Shown here piece after piece: positions 18,687 to 26,559 of a DNA stretch of 64,000 bases; position 1 is the stretch's first letter; every line of letters begins with the position of its first letter. This stretch comes from Chitinophaga sancti (GTDB lineage: Bacteria > Bacteroidota > Bacteroidia > Chitinophagales > Chitinophagaceae): contig NZ_CP139247.1 of the NCBI RefSeq assembly GCF_034087045.1, positions 2,506,001 through 2,570,000 on the forward strand, read 5' to 3'. The notes under the pieces were generated by a model, which was not told where the DNA came from, did not search any database, and saw only the letters and a list, made by a program, of their open reading frames with translations. The position numbers and the translations under genes were made by a program.

Positions 18687-18694
18687 TACTTTTG
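18687..18694 (+). promoter_or_regulatory. Possible internal -7 box before hisIE
   Basis: TACTTTTG matches TAnnTTTG and lies in the 48-base gap between hisF and hisIE, 32 bases before the ATG. No -33 TTTG is evident. It may give hisIE some expression independent of the trp attenuator. Confidence 0.4.
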
Positions 18695-18726
18695 CACTGC
18701 TAAGTCAATTTTAAAGAGCGCACCAA

Positions 18727-19332
18727 ATGTATAATTACAAGCAGATAGATTTTCAAAAATCAGCAGACGGACTGGTACCGGCCATCATACAGGATGCCGC
18801 TACTCACAAAGTTCTGATGCTGGGCTACATGAACCAGGAATCCCTGGACAAAACCCTGCAGGAAGGAAAAGTGACATTCTTCAGCCGTTCCAAACAAAGG
18901 CTGTGGACAAAAGGAGAGGAGAGTGGTAACTTCCTCATGTTGGTAGACCTGCGGGTAGACTGCGACAACGATACCCTACTTATCAAGGTAAACCCTGCGG
19001 GTGTAGTATGTCATACAGGTGCGGACACCTGTTGGGATGAAAAGAATATCTCCAACGATTTTCTGTCCAAACTGGAAACTGTCATCAACGATCGGAAAAA
19101 TAACCCTTCCGACAGCTCTTATACTTCTAAACTCTTCGCCAAAGGCATCAACAAGATTGCCCAGAAGGTAGGGGAAGAAGCAGTAGAAGTGGTGATCGAA
19201 GCAAAAGATGACAGTGAAGAACTGTTCCTGAATGAATCAGCAGATCTGCTGTTCCATTACCTGGTATTGCTCAGTGCCAAAGGCTACCAACTGTCTGACG
19301 TACTGGGGATATTGCAGCAAAGACATAAGTAA
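18727..19332 (+). CDS. hisIE: Bifunctional phosphoribosyl-AMP cyclohydrolase / phosphoribosyl-ATP pyrophosphatase
   Basis: The 201-residue fusion carries HisI first (about residues 1-110: MLGYMNQESL, FFSRSKQRLWTKGE, zinc-binding DCDNDTLL and CHTGADTC) and HisE second (about 112-201: KLFAKGINKIAQKVGEEAVEV, with the metal-binding glutamates). It performs steps 2 and 3 of histidine synthesis. It is the last his gene of the block. Confidence 0.97.
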   Translation: MYNYKQIDFQKSADGLVPAIIQDAATHKVLMLGYMNQESLDKTLQEGKVTFFSRSKQRLWTKGEESGNFLMLVDLRVDCDNDTLLIKVNPAGVVCHTGADTCWDEKNISNDFLSKLETVINDRKNNPSDSSYTSKLFAKGINKIAQKVGEEAVEVVIEAKDDSEELFLNESADLLFHYLVLLSAKGYQLSDVLGILQQRHK

Positions 19333-19356
19333 CACAAATATTTCATATATTAGGGC

Positions 19357-20445
19357 GTGAAAAGACTTACTGTTATCTGCGCCGCAGGCGTACTATGCTC
19401 ACTTTCCATCACTGCACAGCAGGTATCCGGATCCCTGAAGGGAGCGGAGGGCAAAAAGCTGTACCTCTATAGTGATGACGACAACAATCCAAAGGATTCC
19501 CTCGTCATTAAAGAAGATGGCAAGTTTACCTTTAATACCGATGCTACCAAAGCACCAGCGGTAAACGCCCTGGTACTGGAATCTGTGAATAATCCCCTGC
19601 TGTTTGTAACAGGCAAGGAGAAGACTTCTTATGTGCTCACGGCTGCTGACTTCCCCATTGCGACTTCAATGAAGGGTAGTGCGGATGACAAAGCCATGCA
19701 GGAATACCAGAAGGCTTTTGCTCCCTTGCTGAAACGTGCGGGAGAACTGAATGCAGAAGCCAAAGGCATTAATCCTGACGATGAAGCTGCCAAGCAGGCC
19801 TTTCGTGATAAAGCAGCTAAATTCAGCGATGAAGTAACTGCCACCGGAAAAAAGCTGGTAAAAGACCATCCAAAGGAAATAGCCAGCATCTGGGTATTAA
19901 TGAATGAGCTGCGCAGCCGTTTATCTCCTGAAGACTTTGAAGCATTATATACTTCTCTCGACGCAGGTCTGAAAGAAACCAAGTATGGCAAATCAGCGGG
20001 TAAGTACCTGCGTGATCTGAAAGGTGAAACAGAAGTGGTTGAAGCAGAAGACTTTGAACAGACCGATGTAAATGGGAACAAAGTAAAGCTGTCTTCTTTC
20101 AGAGGTAAATATGTGCTGGTAGATTTCTGGGCCAGCTGGTGTGGACCTTGCCGCCAGGAAAACCCGAATGTGGTAAAAGCGTATAACAAATTCAAAGACA
20201 AGAACTTCACTATACTTGGAGTGTCGCTGGACCAGGAAAAGGAACGCTGGGTAGCTGCTATCAAGCATGATAACCTGGACTGGACACAGGTATCGGACCT
20301 GAAAGGATGGGGGAACGAAGCTGCCCGGCTGTACAACATCAACGGGATCCCTGCGAACCTGCTGATAGACCCGAAGGGTCGGATCATAGCCCGCAACCTG
20401 AGAGGGGCGGCGCTGGAAGAGAAGCTTGCCCAGGTACTGAAATAA
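19357..20445 (+). CDS. TlpA-family thiol-disulfide protein (DUF4369-like N-terminus)
   Basis: The 362-residue protein starts at a GTG with a signal peptide (MKRLTVICAAGVLCSLSITA) and is probably periplasmic. An N-terminal DUF4369-like beta domain (about 24-115) and a helical linker precede a TlpA/ResA-like thioredoxin domain with the active site WCGPC (Cys262 and Cys265). Such Bacteroidota proteins reduce periplasmic disulfides; the partner is unknown. It begins 24 bases after hisIE but is probably functionally unrelated. Confidence 0.88.
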   Translation: MKRLTVICAAGVLCSLSITAQQVSGSLKGAEGKKLYLYSDDDNNPKDSLVIKEDGKFTFNTDATKAPAVNALVLESVNNPLLFVTGKEKTSYVLTAADFPIATSMKGSADDKAMQEYQKAFAPLLKRAGELNAEAKGINPDDEAAKQAFRDKAAKFSDEVTATGKKLVKDHPKEIASIWVLMNELRSRLSPEDFEALYTSLDAGLKETKYGKSAGKYLRDLKGETEVVEAEDFEQTDVNGNKVKLSSFRGKYVLVDFWASWCGPCRQENPNVVKAYNKFKDKNFTILGVSLDQEKERWVAAIKHDNLDWTQVSDLKGWGNEAARLYNINGIPANLLIDPKGRIIARNLRGAALEEKLAQVLK

Positions 20446-20469
20446 GTAAGTAAGAAAGATAATAGCTGA

Positions 20470-20490
20470 AGCCCGCTCTGCGGGCTTTTT
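20470..20490 (+). terminator. Intrinsic terminator
   Basis: The stem GCCCGC (20471-20476) pairs with 20480-20485 across a TCT loop, with one A-T extension, followed by T5. It lies 25 bases after the first TlpA gene and probably ends the his/trp/TlpA transcript. Confidence 0.85.
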
Positions 20491-20568
20491 GCATTTTTAG
20501 GCCGCTTATCACAATCCCTTTGATTATCCTGATGGTAATCGGGATTTTTGTTATAAAATCAGAAACTA

Positions 20569-21708
20569 ATGAAGTCAGTAATATTGGCCGCGGCGCTATT
20601 GTCGCCCGTGGTCTTAGTTGCGCAGGACAAGAAAAATGAGCACCCCTTTACCATTGAGGGATCTGTCGCGCAACTGCAAAAGCCAGCTAAAGTTTACCTG
20701 AGTATCCGTAATTCAAGTAAGAATAAACTGGATAGTGCAGAAGTAAAAGATGGTAAATTCTCCTTTACAGGTAGTTTGGAAGAGCCTATGATGGCCAGCC
20801 TGCTGCTAAAAGTACAGGATCCGTCGGCACCCGAGCTCACAGGACCGGTGAAGAAGGATATCCTGACCGTATTCCTGGATAAAGGAAAGATGAACATCTC
20901 AGCACAGGACTCTATCAGCAAAGCGACCGTGACTGGTTCTAAAGCGAATGACGATTTTAAGCAGCTGAATGAGAACTTAAAAGATGTGAGCAGCCAGATG
21001 CAGGAACTACAACAGCAGTACCGGCAGTTGTATATGGCGAAGGATGAAGAGGGAATGAAGAAGCTGGAGCCTAAATTTGATGAACTGGAAGCTAAACAGA
21101 AGACGATTCTGGGCGATTACCTCAAAAGTAATAGTAATTCCCCGATAGCATTGTTCGTACTGAACCAGTATGCTGGTTATGAAATAAATCCTACCGAGAT
21201 CACGCCTATATATAATAAGCTGAGTAAGAAATTGCGCACAAGCCCTTCAGGAAAAGAATTTGCAGCAAGGCTGGAATCTGCCCGTAAAACAGCGATAGGG
21301 CAGCCGGCGATGGACTTTAGTCAGCCTGATGCCGATGGTAAGCAGATTAGTCTGGCTTCTTATAAAGGTAAGTATGTATTGGTTGATTTTTGGGCGAGCT
21401 GGTGTGGTCCTTGCCGTGCTGAAAATCCGAATGTAGTGAAGGCCTATAGCCGGTTTAAAGATAAAGGATTTGACATTTTAGGTGTGAGCCTGGATGATAA
21501 AAAAGATAAGTGGCTGGCGGCTGTGCAGGCAGATAATTTGCCATGGACACATGTAAGTGATTTGAAAGGGTGGAAGAATGTGGTGGCAGAGCAGTATGGG
21601 ATCAGGGCGATTCCCCAGAATTTGCTGTTGGATCCTAAGGGGGTGATTATTGCTAAGAACCTTCGCGGAGATGCACTCGAAAAGAAATTAGAAGAAGTAA
21701 TTAAATAA
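20569..21708 (+). CDS. TlpA-family thiol-disulfide protein, second paralogue
   Basis: The 379-residue exported protein (signal MKSVILAAALLSPVVLVAQ) has the same order as its upstream neighbour: DUF4369-like domain with HPFTIEGSVAQL, helical linker rich in Gln/Glu (about residues 125-175), then a TlpA domain with WCGPC (Cys279, Cys282). The segment NPNVVKAY-(N/S)-(K/R)-FKDK shows a close tandem paralogue. It is separated from the first copy by a terminator, so it is separately transcribed. Confidence 0.88.
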   Translation: MKSVILAAALLSPVVLVAQDKKNEHPFTIEGSVAQLQKPAKVYLSIRNSSKNKLDSAEVKDGKFSFTGSLEEPMMASLLLKVQDPSAPELTGPVKKDILTVFLDKGKMNISAQDSISKATVTGSKANDDFKQLNENLKDVSSQMQELQQQYRQLYMAKDEEGMKKLEPKFDELEAKQKTILGDYLKSNSNSPIALFVLNQYAGYEINPTEITPIYNKLSKKLRTSPSGKEFAARLESARKTAIGQPAMDFSQPDADGKQISLASYKGKYVLVDFWASWCGPCRAENPNVVKAYSRFKDKGFDILGVSLDDKKDKWLAAVQADNLPWTHVSDLKGWKNVVAEQYGIRAIPQNLLLDPKGVIIAKNLRGDALEKKLEEVIK

Positions 21709-21711
21709 GCC

Positions 21712-21752
21712 AAATCAAAAAGGTTTTGCCAGAGGCAAAACCTTTTTGATTT
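21712..21752 (+). terminator. 19-bp perfect hairpin terminator
   Basis: Arms 21712-21730 and 21734-21752 are exact complements with an AGA loop. The 3' arm contains CCTTTTTGATTT. It starts four bases after the second TlpA stop. Confidence 0.88.
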
Positions 21753-21757
21753 GGAGG

Positions 21758-21797
21758 CGAAATGGTTCTGGTGGCGGAAGCCACCAGAACCATTTCG
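21758..21797. repeat. 18-bp perfect hairpin directly after the terminator
   Basis: Arms 21758-21775 and 21780-21797 pair perfectly around a GGAA tetraloop, followed by GGTTTTTAG. With the hairpin five bases upstream it makes a double hairpin between the TlpA gene and the BlaI operator region. Confidence 0.85.
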
Positions 21798-21823
21798 GTT
21801 TTTAGGAAATTAATTTGGTTGTT

Positions 21824-21857
21824 TACGAAACTTTCGTAGATTTACGAAACAATCGTA
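21824..21857 (+). promoter_or_regulatory. Paired palindromic operators of the BlaI-like repressor
   Basis: Two copies 19 bases apart: 21824-21838 is a perfect 7-1-7 palindrome (TACGAAA-C-TTTCGTA) and 21843-21857 is TACGA-AACAA-TCGTA. They end four bases before the ATG of the BlaI-like gene. BlaI/MecI/CopY repressors bind paired palindromes over their own promoter, so autoregulation is likely. No -7 box could be assigned with confidence. Confidence 0.75.
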
Positions 21858-21860
21858 GTT

Positions 21861-22220
21861 ATGGAGAAACTAACTCAACAAGAAGAAAATGCCATGCTTG
21901 CCATCTGGAAAATGTCAGGTGGATTTGTGAAGGATTTCCTCGAAGTTCATCCGGCTCCTCAGCCACCTTATACAACCCTGGCCTCTACAGTCAAAAACCT
22001 GGAGAAGAAGGGGTATTTACAAAGCCGGAAGATTGGTAACGTATATGAATACCAACCCATCATACCAGAAAACGAGTATAAGCAAAAATTCATGAGTGGG
22101 TTTGTCAAAGACTACTTTGAAAACTCTTATAAAAACCTCGTCACCTTTTTCGCCAAGGAGAAAAAGATCAGCCCTGAAGAACTCAAAGAAATCGTAAAAA
22201 TGATCGAGAAAAATCAATAA
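21861..22220 (+). CDS. BlaI/MecI/CopY-family transcriptional repressor
   Basis: The 119-residue winged-helix protein has the typical start MEKLTQQEENAMLAIWK, the recognition helix region PPYTTLASTVKNLEKKGYL and the family YTT/TTV-like core, followed by an acidic/basic helical C-terminus for dimerisation. In this family the repressor is cleaved or released when the cognate membrane peptidase senses a signal. The peptidase gene follows after two bases. The start codon sits just after the operator, so the 5' UTR must be very short. Confidence 0.92.
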   Translation: MEKLTQQEENAMLAIWKMSGGFVKDFLEVHPAPQPPYTTLASTVKNLEKKGYLQSRKIGNVYEYQPIIPENEYKQKFMSGFVKDYFENSYKNLVTFFAKEKKISPEELKEIVKMIEKNQ

Positions 22221-22222
22221 TT

Positions 22223-23773
22223 ATGTTGCTCTTTCTGCTCAAGGCTAATATAGCCCTCACGTTATTCTACCTGGCCTACCGCTTTGGTCTGCGTCGCCTT
22301 ACATTCTATACTTTAAACCGTGCTTTTCTCCTGCTGGCTATCATTTGTGCCGCTGTTTGTCCATTCATCAACCCGGAAACCTTTTTCCGTCACAATCGTC
22401 CACTGACGGGTGCAGCCATCGCCTACGTCATTGACTTCAATGACCTCCGCCAGCCGGCTACCCCCTGGATAAATGTGGTGCTTTTATATATATTCTGGGC
22501 AGGCGTGATCGTCATGACATTGAGAATGCTTCTGCAACTCAGCTCTCTCTGGGCCCTGCATAGAACTACCAGTAAGGATAAACTTTTTGACCAGCAGGTA
22601 AGGGTGACTGACAAATCATTACAACCTTTTTCATTCTTACATAATATATACATCAACCCTGATATGCACAGTCCTGCAGAACTCTCAGCTATTATGCGGC
22701 ACGAGCAGGTCCATGTGCGGCAGTGGCATACACTGGATGTACTGCTGGGAGAACTGAACAAGATTTTCTACTGGTTTAACCCCGGTGCATGGCTCATCAG
22801 CACAGCCATCAGGGAAAACCTGGAGTTCATTACCGACAGGTACATGCTACGGCAGGGTACAGATATTAAGGTTTATCAATACAGCCTTTTAAAAGTAAGT
22901 GGGATCCCATATGCGACGGCCATCGCAAACAATTTCAATTTTTCACACTTAAAACAAAGGATTATGATGATGAATAAACAACGGTCATCAAAATATAACC
23001 TGGTCAGGTACTTTGTGTTGGGGAGCTTAATGATCATTGCGCTTGTGTCGCTGAATTATTCCCGGGCAGCTATCACTGTTACTGTAAAGAAAGCGCTGCG
23101 TAGTGATACGACTGTGACCCCAATACCGGCAGACCCTAAAGCACCAATAGTCCGGGAAGATCCGGTAATTGTTAAAGATGTACCGCCACCGCCGGCACCA
23201 AAGTCGCCGAAGCCATTCATCGTACAGGCAGATCAGGTTGCTGTTGAGGATGTAGCGCCTCCTCCTCCGCCACCGGCACCGAAGTCTCCGAAGTCGCCAA
23301 AGTCAGCGAAGACTCCACCGCCACCGCCACCGCCACCTGCACCAGCAGTATTTTCAATAACCTTTGATGGTCCAAAGCCGGTGGTGCCGCCACCACCTCC
23401 TCCTCCGCCACCGCCACCACCAGTGCCAGATTCAAATCATGTAGTGATCTTTCGTTCCATAACTGGAAAGGGGGCTGTTAATCCGCAAGGAGAGCCATTG
23501 GTTTACATCAATAATGAATTCAAGGGTAAGGGAATGTCTGTAGCATCAGCGTATAACAATACAAATATTGAATCTGTATCTGTATGGAAGGGCGACAGTG
23601 TACCTGCTGAATATGGAGAAGATTGCCGGAAGAATGGTATAGTCGTTATTTACACAAAAGATTATACCGGATCCAAAGGCCCGACACTTACTAAAGCAGA
23701 AGTGATGACAGTGGAAGCGAAAAAAATAATAATCGAATCAAAAGACGGGAAGAAGACAGAATTTCAAAAATAG
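22223..23773 (+). CDS. M56-family (BlaR1/MecR1-like) membrane metallopeptidase with Pro-rich linker and plug-like C-terminus
   Basis: The 516-residue protein has N-terminal membrane segments (about residues 1-20, 30-50 and 85-105) and a zinc motif HEQVH (160-164) followed by the downstream glutamates typical of M56 peptidases. After another membrane segment (about 265-285) come long proline tracts (about 310-410: PAPKSPKSPKS, runs of 7-12 prolines). The last 100 residues (VNPQGEPLVYINNEFKGKG, IESVSVWKGDSVPAEYGED, NGIVVIYTK) resemble a TonB-receptor plug/carboxypeptidase-regulatory module rather than a penicillin-binding sensor. It probably cleaves the BlaI-like partner upon an envelope signal. 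The ligand is unknown. Confidence 0.85.
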   Translation: MLLFLLKANIALTLFYLAYRFGLRRLTFYTLNRAFLLLAIICAAVCPFINPETFFRHNRPLTGAAIAYVIDFNDLRQPATPWINVVLLYIFWAGVIVMTLRMLLQLSSLWALHRTTSKDKLFDQQVRVTDKSLQPFSFLHNIYINPDMHSPAELSAIMRHEQVHVRQWHTLDVLLGELNKIFYWFNPGAWLISTAIRENLEFITDRYMLRQGTDIKVYQYSLLKVSGIPYATAIANNFNFSHLKQRIMMMNKQRSSKYNLVRYFVLGSLMIIALVSLNYSRAAITVTVKKALRSDTTVTPIPADPKAPIVREDPVIVKDVPPPPAPKSPKPFIVQADQVAVEDVAPPPPPPAPKSPKSPKSAKTPPPPPPPPAPAVFSITFDGPKPVVPPPPPPPPPPPPVPDSNHVVIFRSITGKGAVNPQGEPLVYINNEFKGKGMSVASAYNNTNIESVSVWKGDSVPAEYGEDCRKNGIVVIYTKDYTGSKGPTLTKAEVMTVEAKKIIIESKDGKKTEFQK

Positions 23774-23787
23774 ATCGTATTCATATA

Positions 23788-23827
23788 AAAAAAGAAAGCC
23801 TCCTTTTTACAGAAGGCTTTCTTTTTT
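23788..23827. terminator. Bidirectional terminator
   Basis: A 13-bp stem (23788-23800 with 23815-23827) with A6 on the left and T6 on the right lies between convergent genes (BlaR1-like on +, FGE-like on -). It can serve both. Confidence 0.88.
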
Positions 23828-23844
23828 GGTCTTATCAACCTGTG

Positions 23845-24882
23845 CTATCTTACACACCTGAAACCAAGATTCTCCAACCCTGACTCCGGCGATGACTTCA
23901 TTCTGGCTGTAACCCTATATCCTGAACAATACTGATCAGTACACATAAATGATCCACCCCTGATGGTATGTTTTGCCACTGCAGGATCCTCCGGATCATT
24001 CCCTTTTGCAGGCCCTTTCGGATTATGCAGATGTTCTGCATGTTTGTAATAATCCACATCATACCAGTCGGCTACCCATTCCCATACATTCCCCGCCATA
24101 TCATACAATCCGTAACCATTAGCAGGGAAGGACCTCACTGGTGCCAATCCTGTAAACCCATCTACTGCTGTATTCTGATAGGGGAAATTGCCACTCCATG
24201 TATTGGCTTTTGGTTTGCCGGAAGTGATCGGATCGCTGCCCCAAGAATAAGGTTGATCATTCAACCCTCCCCTGGCTGCAAACTCCCATTCTGCTTCTGT
24301 AGGTAGCCGCTTACCTGCCCAGCGGGCATAAGCCTGAGCATCATCCCATGACACCTGTACCACAGGCAGGTTTTCTTTGCCTTTGATATCACTGCCCGGA
24401 CCCTGAGGATGTTGCCAGCTGGCACCCAGTGTAAACGTCCACCATTGAGAAACATCGTCCAGCGGTACCGCATGATCAGGAGGTGTGAACACCAGTGCAC
24501 CTGGTAACAGCATACTGCTGTCAGGCTCCGGTGAACCGGGAGGCAATTGTTGCATCAACTCTTCTTTGCTGATAGGCTTTTCAGCCGTAGTGACGTATCC
24601 GGTAGCTTTCACAAAGGCGGCAAACTCTGCATTGGTCACTTCATGTTCATCTATCCAGAAGCTATCGACAGTGACGCTGTGCCTGGGTTGCTCATCCTGA
24701 CGGGCTTCCGCATCGTTAGCACCCATTATAAAGGTGCCGCCGGGTATCCGTATCATATGATTGGCGGTATCCGCTGTCGTAACCAGCACACTGTCATTGC
24801 TGGGGCTCTTCTTTTCTCTGCTTTGGCAGGCATTGAGCGATATAGCTCCTGCCAGCAGGTAGAGTGGCATATAACGAAACAT
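23845..24882 (-). CDS. Formylglycine-generating-enzyme-like lipoprotein (SUMF1/FGE-sulfatase domain)
   Basis: The 345-residue protein has a lipoprotein signal with lipobox SLNAC (Cys19). The rest is one FGE-sulfatase domain: IPGGTFIMG, DEHEVTNAEFAAFV, PVVQVSWDDAQAYARWAGKRLPTEAEWE (in two segments), NVWEWVADWY, and RGGSFMCTDQYCSGYR with Cys314 and Cys319. The spacing and context of these two cysteines match the catalytic pair of true FGE (MCxxxYC, then NLGFRC). FGE oxidises a Cys in sulfatases to formylglycine. Many Bacteroidota SUMF1 proteins, such as gliding-motility GldJ/GldK relatives, lack the pair, so real activity is plausible here. No sulfatase with a CxPxR motif is in the window; the LtaS-like enzyme uses Thr instead. 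Confidence 0.85.
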   Translation of the reverse strand: MFRYMPLYLLAGAISLNACQSREKKSPSNDSVLVTTADTANHMIRIPGGTFIMGANDAEARQDEQPRHSVTVDSFWIDEHEVTNAEFAAFVKATGYVTTAEKPISKEELMQQLPPGSPEPDSSMLLPGALVFTPPDHAVPLDDVSQWWTFTLGASWQHPQGPGSDIKGKENLPVVQVSWDDAQAYARWAGKRLPTEAEWEFAARGGLNDQPYSWGSDPITSGKPKANTWSGNFPYQNTAVDGFTGLAPVRSFPANGYGLYDMAGNVWEWVADWYDVDYYKHAEHLHNPKGPAKGNDPEDPAVAKHTIRGGSFMCTDQYCSGYRVTARMKSSPESGLENLGFRCVR

Positions 24883-25004
24883 ATCTCACAAGTTCGGAAT
24901 TATTTCATGAAATATTAGTCTGCGGCAGCAAGGACGCAATCATTTTTATTTTTCTGGAAACATTACATATGGTGAAAAATTAACACTAAAATAATCACTA
25001 CTTC

Positions 25005-25019
25005 TGCGAAACTGTCGTA
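25005..25019. promoter_or_regulatory. Possible BlaI-type operator between FGE-like and GH1 genes
   Basis: TGCGAAACTGTCGTA matches 13 of 15 bases of the perfect operator at 21824-21838 (TACGAAACTTTCGTA). It lies 20 bases before the GH1 start and 123 bases upstream of the divergent FGE-like gene. A single site, so the call is tentative. Confidence 0.4.
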
Positions 25020-25038
25020 AACTGCATCAGCTTAACAT

Positions 25039-26397
25039 ATGGAACAATTTTCAGCACCCTTCCACCGCCACGATTTTGGAGAGCATTTCCTCTGGGGTAT
25101 CACTATTTCTGCATTTCAGAATGAAGGTGCACATGATCATGACGGAAAAGGCGCTTCCATCTGGGATGATTTTACAGCCCGTAAGGGTAAGATCAAAGAT
25201 GGCACCCATGCACAGGTCACTACAGATTTCTACAATAGGTACCGGGATGACATTCTTCTCGCTAAATCCATGGGGTTTAAAATATTCCGTTTTTCTATAG
25301 CATGGCCACGTATTCTGCCTAACGGCACAGGGGCCATCAATCCTGCCGGCATTGACTTTTATCACCGCATTATCGATACCTGCCTGGAACTGGACATGGT
25401 TCCTTATGTGACTTTATATCACTGGGACCTGCCGCTGGCATTGGAACATAAAGGAGGCTGGTGCCACAGGGGTATCATCTTCGCCTTTGAAGAATATGTG
25501 CGGATCTGTGTAGAAGCTTATGGCGATAAAGTGAAAAACTGGGTGGTGATGAATGAGCCGTTTGGTTTTACATCGTTGGGCTATATGTTAGGGGTACACG
25601 CTCCGGGCAAATTTGGATTATCTTATTTCTTCCCGGCAGTGCACCATGCCTTGCTGGCACAGTCCGCCGGTGCCAAGGTGATCCGTGAGATGGTAAAAGG
25701 TGCAAATATCGGGATTGCATTATCCTGCTCTTATATTTTACCCAATACCCAAAGCCAGGCAGATATCCAGGCCGCCCGCAAAGCAGATGCGCTATTCAAC
25801 CGGATCTTCCTGGAGCCTATCCTGGGCATGGGCTATCCTGTAGCTGATTTCCCCTTACTGGGCAAAATAGAGCGCCGCTATGCCCTTTGGCGGGATCGCG
25901 ATAACCTGTCTTTCGACTACGACTTTATAGGGGTACAGAATTATTTCCCGCTGGTGATTCGTCGGAATCCGTTTATGCCCATCGTCGGGGTATCGGAAGT
26001 AAAGCCACGTTACCGCAAGGTACCGGTTACGGCAATGGGTTGGGAGATTAGTGGAGAAGGGATATATAATATCCTGAAACAGTTTGCTGCCTATCCGAAT
26101 ATCCCCAGGCTGATTGTTACTGAAAACGGGGCTGCTTTCAACGATGTATTGACAGATGGGCGTATTCACGACACTGACAGGATCAACTACTTTATCACCT
26201 ACCTGGAAGCGATTCTGAAGGCAAAGAACGAAGGGGTGCCACTGGATGGCTACTTTGTGTGGACGCTTACAGATAACTTTGAGTGGGCGGAAGGGTACCG
26301 TGCCCGTTTTGGATTGGCGCATGTAGATCTCGATACACAGGTGCGCACCCTGAAAGACTCGGGGTTATGGTTCCAGGACTTCCTGCATGATAAATAA
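25039..26397 (+). CDS. Beta-glucosidase, GH1
   Basis: The 452-residue cytoplasmic enzyme (no signal peptide) has the GH1 catalytic pair: the acid/base Glu in VVMNEPFGFT (about residue 174) and the nucleophile Glu in IVTENGAAF (about 361). FLWGITISAFQNEGA at the N-terminus and YFVWTLTDNFEWAEGY near the C-terminus bind the sugar. It would hydrolyse imported beta-glucosides, complementing the exported GH3 enzyme. It is a single gene, with a possible BlaI-type site just upstream. Substrate range cannot be read. Confidence 0.95.
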   Translation: MEQFSAPFHRHDFGEHFLWGITISAFQNEGAHDHDGKGASIWDDFTARKGKIKDGTHAQVTTDFYNRYRDDILLAKSMGFKIFRFSIAWPRILPNGTGAINPAGIDFYHRIIDTCLELDMVPYVTLYHWDLPLALEHKGGWCHRGIIFAFEEYVRICVEAYGDKVKNWVVMNEPFGFTSLGYMLGVHAPGKFGLSYFFPAVHHALLAQSAGAKVIREMVKGANIGIALSCSYILPNTQSQADIQAARKADALFNRIFLEPILGMGYPVADFPLLGKIERRYALWRDRDNLSFDYDFIGVQNYFPLVIRRNPFMPIVGVSEVKPRYRKVPVTAMGWEISGEGIYNILKQFAAYPNIPRLIVTENGAAFNDVLTDGRIHDTDRINYFITYLEAILKAKNEGVPLDGYFVWTLTDNFEWAEGYRARFGLAHVDLDTQVRTLKDSGLWFQDFLHDK

Positions 26398-26402
26398 AAA
26401 CT

Positions 26403-26474
26403 TTTAGGAAAGAGGGAATTCGCCAACGGGGATGAAACATTTTCAGGAAAAACCTTTAGGAAAGAGGGAATTCG
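26403..26474. repeat. 20-bp direct repeat, 52-bp period
   Basis: TTTAGGAAAGAGGGAATTCG occurs at 26403-26422 and 26455-26474, followed by C(G/T)CAAC-like sequence in both. It lies between the GH1 stop and the terminator of the convergent gene. Function unknown; probably a local duplication. Confidence 0.8.
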
Positions 26475-26500
26475 TCAACTGGAATAAAACTCATTTTCAT

Positions 26501-26530
26501 AAAAAAAGGTCGTTCCCATCAGGAACGACC
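26501..26530 (-). terminator. Intrinsic terminator of the outer membrane protein operon
   Basis: A 9-bp perfect stem (26508-26516 with 26522-26530) with a 5-base loop is followed on the - strand by seven T residues (A7 at 26501-26507). It lies about 30 bases after the - strand stop codon. Confidence 0.88.
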
Positions 26531-26559
26531 TCAATAATATTAAACCATCTGTCTTGCGA

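Noticed and set aside
23160..23430. Proline-coding repeats as a possible minisatellite or assembly error
   Set aside because: The frame stays open through the tract and continues into a coherent C-terminal domain; Pro-rich spacers are normal in Bacteroidota BlaR1-like proteins.
21861..23773. Beta-lactam resistance regulator pair
   Set aside because: No beta-lactamase or PBP gene nearby, and the membrane partner lacks a recognisable penicillin-binding sensor domain.
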